A stretch of DNA of 26,677 nucleotides from a virus, in the IMG/VR virus record IMGVR_UViG_3300048121_000720, positions 1 through 26,677 of that record; one strand, given 5' to 3'. Shown in pieces: positions 21,594-26,677 of this stretch. A model generated the notes under the pieces. It was not told the origin of the DNA. It did no database searches and saw nothing but the letters and a program-made list of their open reading frames with translations. Made by a program: the position numbers and the translations under genes. Each line of letters begins with the position of its first letter. Within the stretch, counting starts at the first letter, position 1.

Positions 21594-23435
21594 ATGTCTA
21601 GAAATGTCACGGTAACTTTTACTGACGGGAGTCTGGTACAATATAATAACGTACCTAATTCTGTCACTCCAGACCAGATTGAGCAGCGAGCTATGTCTGA
21701 TGAAGGCAAGGAAGTCGCAACGATTGATGGTGGTGGCGGTGGTGGACAACCAGAACCAATGGCTCCTCAGGTCACAGGTATGCCTATGGGCACCGTCCAA
21801 ACTGGAGACATCGAAAGTGGCTTCCTGATGGGTCTTAAGGACCCTATTAACGCAGGCGCCCAAATGCTTCCTCGTGGTCTTGAGTTTCTCTCCTCTGCTG
21901 GTGGTGCTTATCCTAATGTTGTAAGTCAGTTCTTTGGCGATGAAGCTAAACGAGTCGACAACTTGGTTCAGAGCGAAGAAAACATTTATAGGAACGCTAG
22001 AGCAGACGCAGGTGATAGCGGTATTGACTTTTCTCGTATCGCTGGCAACGTAATCAACCCTGCAAACCTCGCTGTGGGCTATCGTGCCGCCAGCATGTTG
22101 CCCGCTGCCTCTAAAACAGCTCAAGCAGTTGGCACAGGCGTTGCAACAAGCGTGATGCAGCCCGTTGTTGATACAGAAGACTTTGCAGGCACAAAAGAAC
22201 AACAGGCGGCAATTGGTGCTATTGCTGGACCAGCAGGCGCTATCGCTACAAAAGTGGCTGGTCGGGTCTTAAGTCCTCTTGAGTCTGCCGCAGAGAAGAC
22301 AATGCGTGAACTTGGCGTCGTGTTGACGCCGGGACAAATGTTGGGCAAGCAGGCAAAGTCATTAGAAGAGTTTGCACAGAACATCCCACTGATTGGTCAG
22401 TTCATTAGTAATGCCCGAGAACGACAGTTGTTTGACTTCAATCGTGGCGTCATCAACAAAGCGCTTAGTAAGGTGAACGAGAAACTGCCTGAGAAGGTCA
22501 TCGGTCGTGATGCTATTTCTTATGTACAACAAGTGATTAATCAGAAGTACGACGATGTTCTTAAGAATGTTTCAATGACCTATGACCAAGGTGTGGCTGG
22601 TAAACTAGGTAATGTTATCTCTACATCAAAGGTTGCGTCTGCTGCTAAAAAACAAGAGCTTAACGATCTTATCGACAAACTTGTTTACTCTCAGATTCCT
22701 GTGAAAAACTTGGCTAACAAGCGTGGCTTTGTTGGAACAGTTGATGGGGACATGTTCAAGAACATTGAGGCTGACATAAACCGAACTATCGCTCGTTATG
22801 GTAAGTCTTTAGACCCTAACGACCAAGAGATTGCCGAATCCTTGAAGACAATGTTGAAGTACTGGCGCTCTGAGCTTTCAAGTCAAAACCCCAAGCAAGC
22901 CAGTCAGCTCCGTAGGATTAATTCTGCTTATGGTGATGTGTCTGTGATGGAGACAGCGGCAGCTCAGGCTCAAGCACAAAATGGTGTATTCACACCTAAG
23001 GCTTATCAGTCTGCTGTGCGCTCTCAGGACAAGACTCGACGTAAGCGTTCTTTTGCTGCTGGTCAAGCCCGTGGTCAAGACGTTGGTGATGCTGCAGTTG
23101 ACCTTCTGGCTCCTGAAGCAGGCGCCATCACCGAAGGTCGTGTTGCTCTAAACGTGGCTGGTGGCTACGCTGCATTGCAAAACCCAATTCTTGCTTCAGT
23201 CCTCACAGCTGCTTCTCTAGGAATGTATTCTAAGGGTGGACTCAAGGCTCTCGAGGTTCTCGCCACGAAGAGACCAGACCTTGCTCGCAAGATTGGTGAT
23301 GAGCTGGCCAAGAGAGCAACAAAAGAAGGAAGCATCACAGGTGCAATGGTTGCCGCAGAGATCCAAAGGGAGAACACAGAGCAACCACTACCTGAGGCTA
23401 TGATTAACATCTTTGGTACAAGGGACTCACAATAA
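21594..23435 (+). CDS. Large internal virion / DNA transfer protein
   Basis: A 613-residue protein. It has a Gly6 linker near residue 50, hydrophobic Ala/Gly stretches (about 142-225, including IGAIAGPAGAIATKVAG), and the motif VVLTPGQMLGKQAKSLEEF with PLIGQFISNARERQLFDFNRG. This motif is shared with other phage injection proteins. A second hydrophobic stretch lies near 519-553 (LASVLTAASLGMYSKGG). These features suit a protein that leaves the virion and inserts into the host envelope. AAGGA lies upstream, and the stop overlaps the next start. Confidence 0.72.
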   Translation: MSRNVTVTFTDGSLVQYNNVPNSVTPDQIEQRAMSDEGKEVATIDGGGGGGQPEPMAPQVTGMPMGTVQTGDIESGFLMGLKDPINAGAQMLPRGLEFLSSAGGAYPNVVSQFFGDEAKRVDNLVQSEENIYRNARADAGDSGIDFSRIAGNVINPANLAVGYRAASMLPAASKTAQAVGTGVATSVMQPVVDTEDFAGTKEQQAAIGAIAGPAGAIATKVAGRVLSPLESAAEKTMRELGVVLTPGQMLGKQAKSLEEFAQNIPLIGQFISNARERQLFDFNRGVINKALSKVNEKLPEKVIGRDAISYVQQVINQKYDDVLKNVSMTYDQGVAGKLGNVISTSKVASAAKKQELNDLIDKLVYSQIPVKNLANKRGFVGTVDGDMFKNIEADINRTIARYGKSLDPNDQEIAESLKTMLKYWRSELSSQNPKQASQLRRINSAYGDVSVMETAAAQAQAQNGVFTPKAYQSAVRSQDKTRRKRSFAAGQARGQDVGDAAVDLLAPEAGAITEGRVALNVAGGYAALQNPILASVLTAASLGMYSKGGLKALEVLATKRPDLARKIGDELAKRATKEGSITGAMVAAEIQRENTEQPLPEAMINIFGTRDSQ

Positions 23436-25297
23436 TGGCTGATATGTTGTCAAACCCTCTTTTACAAGAAGAAGACACAGGTCTTCGTAATCGTATTGAG
23501 AACCGTTTGTTAAAAGAGCTTCCAGAAACTTTTGAAGAGTACGGACAAGATAAAATCAACTTAGCTGAAGTAATCTTAAGGTCTGTAGGGGCTATCGGGG
23601 GGTCTATTTCTGATGTTGTAAACGAACCATTAGACAGGCTAATGAACGCTCTTGGAATAAACGAAGCGATAGCAAATCAAGTTAAAGAGCTAGCTCAAAC
23701 AGAAAAAGGCAAAGAACTTGTAAAATGGTCTAGTGAAAACCCAAGGGCTACTAAAAACATACTGGCTGCTTTAGATTCAGCATCTGTTTTACCGTCTCTT
23801 CAAACGGCTAAAAACACATTAAACAGTGCCGCTAGAGGTTCTAGAACTATGGTTCAAGGTGGAACTGTTGGTGATGTTGTTCAGAAGGTGAGGGAAAAGA
23901 TAGCAGAAAAGAAAGGTCTACCTGCTCCTGATAAAATGAACTACTACAACACAGGTCCAGTGTTGTTTGTTGGTGATATGCTAGACGGTCTCGCTGGCGC
24001 TGTTCAAGATGCCGTTATCCCTTCTAAAGCTGCCGCTGCTAGACAAAGCGGTATTCTTTCCAACGCTAGAAAAGAAATCAAAGCAGACGTGGAAAGCGGT
24101 AGAAAGACTAGGGCGGAGCAAGCTGCCTTGGCAAAACGCATGTTGGCATTACAAAACACAGGTAAAGAACCCGGAATGTTGTCCCCCGGTTCTCCTCTGT
24201 ATGATTATTATATTAAAGAAGGTAACATAAATGTTGCTGGTCCACGTAGTAGGCTTAGCTCTCCTAATAATGTTCCTTGGAACCAAGAAGGTCTCGATAG
24301 GGTTAAAGCAAATCTAATGGAAGGTGGCTTGGATGAACAAGCTGCTGAGCGTGTTATAAACGATTTTAAAATGAATGTCTTCTCATCTAAAGGTGGATCA
24401 ACAAGAGACAAGATATTTGAGTTTTTAAACCCAAGTAAACAAGGGATGTTCACAGACGTTTGGAACCCTTCTGCTGGTGGCGCTTTCCGTGAGACAGGGG
24501 GAATGACCCCCTTTGCACAAGCAGGCAGCACGGTTATAAACCGAGTATATGATCCAAAAGTTTGGGGGACTTTGCCCAAGGAACTACAGGAAGATTTGTT
24601 TACGTTGTCTAGAATGGCTAAAGTGGCAGATGACGATAGTTTTAGAGCTGGACGTTCTCAGATGGAGTCTTTCAAAGAGCTTAAGAAGGCTTATGAAAAA
24701 CGCCTTGAGAACAAAGAACTAACAGCTAGGGAAAAACAAGTGCTTTCATTGGTTGATAATGAGAAAACCGTAAAACCACCATCAGCAGAAGACCCAAGGC
24801 AATATGTTAACGGTTCTTATGTTAGCAAACTTCTTTCCGCTTTAGGTGGCACACACACTGTTTCTATGTTAGACGATGCTGTTGAGTTAAAGACGGGCGC
24901 GATAAACCCTAGAATCACAACAACGGCTGGAGATAAGCACGATATTCTTGGTGCAGACTTTTTGTTCCCAAAGCAAAATAGAAGTGTTGTTATTTCACCA
25001 CAGAGAAGAACACTGAATAGAGAAACAAACTCTACAGACTTAAGAAGGGATTCATTCCTTAATAAAAGTGAAGTTCCTGTGAATATGGAAGAAATACAAA
25101 AACTTGAACAGCTCTCAGGTGTGCCTTACATTCCCGGTGAAAATCCTGTAGATTATCAATTGAGAGCGATTGGTGATTTTAAAGGGAACCCTGAATTAAC
25201 AGACTACATGAATGTGTCTGGTAATATAGGAAGAGGTTTATACCTTGGATCTGACTGGAGACAACAGTTAGAAAACGAATACTTAAACAACAAATAA
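23435..25297 (+). CDS. Large unknown late protein, likely virion or ejection
   Basis: A 620-residue protein starting ADMLSNPLLQEEDTGLRNRI. An N-terminal glycine-containing hydrophobic stretch (ILRSVGAIGGSISDVV, about 48-63) and a second at about 180-192 (VLFVGDMLDGLAG) could be membrane-active. The rest is long, charged and without recognised motif. The C-terminal 110 residues are Arg/Asn/Thr-rich. Its base composition (23/60 GC at 23641-23700) is lower than that of the capsid gene, and it lies last in the operon, before the terminator. It could be an ejection protein, an assembly factor or a cargo effector; function unknown. Confidence 0.6.
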   Translation: MADMLSNPLLQEEDTGLRNRIENRLLKELPETFEEYGQDKINLAEVILRSVGAIGGSISDVVNEPLDRLMNALGINEAIANQVKELAQTEKGKELVKWSSENPRATKNILAALDSASVLPSLQTAKNTLNSAARGSRTMVQGGTVGDVVQKVREKIAEKKGLPAPDKMNYYNTGPVLFVGDMLDGLAGAVQDAVIPSKAAAARQSGILSNARKEIKADVESGRKTRAEQAALAKRMLALQNTGKEPGMLSPGSPLYDYYIKEGNINVAGPRSRLSSPNNVPWNQEGLDRVKANLMEGGLDEQAAERVINDFKMNVFSSKGGSTRDKIFEFLNPSKQGMFTDVWNPSAGGAFRETGGMTPFAQAGSTVINRVYDPKVWGTLPKELQEDLFTLSRMAKVADDDSFRAGRSQMESFKELKKAYEKRLENKELTAREKQVLSLVDNEKTVKPPSAEDPRQYVNGSYVSKLLSALGGTHTVSMLDDAVELKTGAINPRITTTAGDKHDILGADFLFPKQNRSVVISPQRRTLNRETNSTDLRRDSFLNKSEVPVNMEEIQKLEQLSGVPYIPGENPVDYQLRAIGDFKGNPELTDYMNVSGNIGRGLYLGSDWRQQLENEYLNNK

Positions 25298-25301
25298 ACA
25301 A

Positions 25302-25321
25302 AAGGGACCTTAGGGTCCCTT
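25302..25321. terminator. Bidirectional terminator between convergent operons
   Basis: A perfect 8-bp stem (AAGGGACC at 25302-25309, GGTCCCTT at 25314-25321) with a 4-base TTAG loop. The + side is followed by AGTTTATT and the minus side by TTTTGTTTA. It lies only 5 bases past the rightward operon's last stop and 4 bases from the stop of the leftward gene. Confidence 0.85.
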
Positions 25322-25324
25322 AGT

Positions 25325-25504
25325 TTATTCTAGATCTATTTCATAGAAGTCTCCTATGTATACCGAGATGAACGGTATCTTGATGATAAGACCCATGAAA
25401 GCCACTGGTTTGAAGCTCTCGTCTTCTGTGTCGACCAAATGAATTGTGTTCTCATTGTGCTCGATGTCGAAGCCGATACCTAGTCGTGTGTTGATATTGA
25501 TCAT
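25325..25504 (-). CDS. Small hypothetical protein, leftward operon
   Basis: A 59-residue acidic protein. The ATG at 25504 is preferred over an upstream in-frame TTG at 25519 because GGAGA lies 8 bases before it. It begins MININTRLGIGFDIEHNEN and ends FMGLIIKIPFISVYIGDFYE. The C-terminal third is hydrophobic (about 37-53), possibly one membrane span or a beta hairpin. It follows glutaredoxin by about 70 bases and ends 4 bases before the terminator. No family is recognised. Confidence 0.6.
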   Translation of the reverse strand: MININTRLGIGFDIEHNENTIHLVDTEDESFKPVAFMGLIIKIPFISVYIGDFYEIDLE

Positions 25505-25573
25505 TACCAATGTCTCCAAGTGTTGAATATGATATGAAAGCAGGTGATCATTTCAATCGCCCGCATGATTACG

Positions 25574-25759
25574 TTAAGCGCCTTTGTCGACATCTACTAC
25601 ATAGGGAACAGTACGAACCGATGGATACTTACTCATGAATTCTTCACGGGTAATGTCTCGTCCAATCTTAACCTCTTCAAAGACCACCCCGTTTTTAGCG
25701 TAAGTGGTCTTCAAAGCGGTACACGCTGGACAATTGTCTTTTGTGTACACGATCATCAT
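25574..25759 (-). CDS. Glutaredoxin-like protein
   Basis: A 61-residue thioredoxin-fold protein, short for the family. The redox active site is CPAC (C10, C13) in VYTKDNCPAC, and the cis-Pro motif is TVPYV (T50-P52). The last helix is reduced or absent, as in NrdH and phage glutaredoxins. It overlaps the RNR gene by one base (TAATG), which is good evidence that it is the electron donor for the reductase. It probably acts in the cytoplasm to keep dNTP synthesis running for phage DNA. Confidence 0.88.
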   Translation of the reverse strand: MMIVYTKDNCPACTALKTTYAKNGVVFEEVKIGRDITREEFMSKYPSVRTVPYVVDVDKGA

Positions 25760-26677
25760 TAGATTTCACAGCCTCCTGCAGTACAAGCCAAAGTCTGAGC
25801 ACCTTCTACGTTGTCGGTGTTCTCGATGAACAAGTCCCAGTTGATGGGCGGTGGTTGCATCTTGAGCATCTCAGCGTACTGCTCCTCGGTGATCTCCTCG
25901 TACGGTGCCTGACGGTACGTACCACCATCGTAGGGCAAGAACGATACTCCGGTGATGTCATCGAAGTGGTTCCACACCCAAGCGCCAACCTCTGGCCATT
26001 CCTTCTCTTCTACGCTGATAGTCACAGAAGGCTTGTGCTCACAGTAGTGTAACTGATAGAGGCGCCAGAGCTTCAGGTGGCTGATGGCGTCCAGCTCTTC
26101 ACGCAACACAGCTTCGTCAGCGACCTTCACAGGGAAACTAAAGACAGTGGTGCTATCTGGCTTCATGACACAAGGTTCAGCTTGGAAACCCTGAGAGATC
26201 AGAAAAGAAGTGATAGGATCTTTATTGTCGGACCGAACACGACGAACATAAAACCGGCTATGATTTGGATGAATACCACTAGCAGTGCCAGCCAATTGAC
26301 TGACTGTTCCTTCAGGCTTAATTGCAGTGATAGCTGCGCTACGGGATATACCCAGAGAATCAGCAAACTCAGCATTAACAGAAACTGCAACATTTTTCAA
26401 CTCCTCAAGTAAACTGGGCAACGCAGGGTCGTCCGGATTGTTCAGCAACTTGTTGTCCAAGATGCCAGTCATTGACACACCAAGCAAACGCTCTTCTTCG
26501 GTGTTCTTCTCCCAGATCTTACGAAGATACGGGAAGTGTGTCATCGTCGCTTGGAAGGTCCCCAGAATCGTTGCCATGCGTATCTTACGCCGTAGTACGT
26601 CAGCTGTATCGGTGCTACGAACAATAACACTGCTAAGATTACAGAACTGATAAGGACGGAGAATGATTTCTGAACAG
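25759..26677 (-). CDS. nrdJ: Class II (B12-dependent) ribonucleotide reductase, C-terminal part
   Basis: About 305 residues are visible; the 5' end lies beyond the window, because the frame stays open upstream of the Met at 26577 to the edge. The first visible residues, CSEIILRPYQFCNL, contain the radical Cys and Glu (C-x-E) and, 11 residues after the first Cys, a second Cys. This matches the C408/E410/C419 spacing of the monomeric Lactobacillus RTPR. The C-terminus ends CTAGGCEI, with two Cys five apart like C731/C736, the shuttle thiols. It reduces ribonucleoside triphosphates using adenosylcobalamin and needs no oxygen or NrdB. The adjacent glutaredoxin is the likely reductant. Confidence 0.9.
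   Translation of the reverse strand, partial: CSEIILRPYQFCNLSSVIVRSTDTADVLRRKIRMATILGTFQATMTHFPYLRKIWEKNTEEERLLGVSMTGILDNKLLNNPDDPALPSLLEELKNVAVSVNAEFADSLGISRSAAITAIKPEGTVSQLAGTASGIHPNHSRFYVRRVRSDNKDPITSFLISQGFQAEPCVMKPDSTTVFSFPVKVADEAVLREELDAISHLKLWRLYQLHYCEHKPSVTISVEEKEWPEVGAWVWNHFDDITGVSFLPYDGGTYRQAPYEEITEEQYAEMLKMQPPPINWDLFIENTDNVEGAQTLACTAGGCEI

Noticed and set aside
21594-23435. T7 gp16-like transglycosylase domain in the ejection proteins
   Set aside because: Looked for a Glu-containing lytic transglycosylase motif in the large late proteins and could not find one.
25503-25566. 20-codon minus-strand frame between glutaredoxin and the last small gene, ending in TAATG
   Set aside because: No Shine-Dalgarno site before its ATG, and its 3' part is just the ribosome site of the next gene. 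Chance is more likely.

Overview
This window is the morphogenesis and lysis half of a tailed, podovirus-like bacteriophage genome, flanked by two accessory regions on the opposite strand. On the + strand the order is small terminase, large terminase, portal, scaffold, major capsid, tail fibres, holin/endolysin, tail-tube adaptors and large ejection-type proteins. No sheath, tape measure or long-tail genes are visible, which fits a short-tailed virus. A Gram-negative (proteobacterial) host is suggested by three near-perfect sigma70 promoters, strong Shine-Dalgarno sites, consensus E. coli-type DnaA boxes and a GH24 endolysin. No integrase, repressor, DNA polymerase, helicase or RNA polymerase gene is present here, so replication genes must lie outside the window.

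Layout. (1) 1-2401, minus strand: a tightly packed leftward operon of small accessory genes. It includes an ASCH-domain protein and a Cys-rich GP88-like protein, and it is visibly GC-richer than the rest (for example 36/60 GC at 1381-1440 against 22/60 at 4201-4260). (2) 2402-3204: an 800-base gene-free block with five perfect DnaA boxes, 10-bp-phased direct repeats, inverted repeats, an AT-rich stretch and a consensus promoter. This is a strong candidate replication origin and divergent control region, and it is the most interesting part of the window. (3) 3205-9637: packaging and capsid genes, with three tiny genes between terL and the portal, and a second consensus promoter at 7311. (4) 9649-9679: a hairpin terminator after the capsid gene. 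(5) 9735-14274: a tail-fibre/adhesin cassette of six genes. (6) 14278-15800: a lysis cassette of two single-span membrane proteins, a GTA-type holin and an endolysin. (7) 15809-25297: a third consensus promoter, then a small structural protein, tail-tube A/B-like proteins, a fibre and four large internal/ejection-type proteins. (8) 25302-25321: a bidirectional terminator. (9) 25325-26677, minus strand: a small unknown protein, a glutaredoxin and the C-terminal part of a class II ribonucleotide reductase cut by the window edge.

Transcription diverges from the 2.4-3.2 kb block and converges on the 25.3 kb terminator. If the genome is circular or circularly permuted, the leftward arm would re-enter from the right edge of the window and should carry the missing replication genes next to the nucleotide-metabolism genes. 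Most adjacent genes overlap by 1-8 bases (ATGA or TAATG junctions), implying translational coupling.
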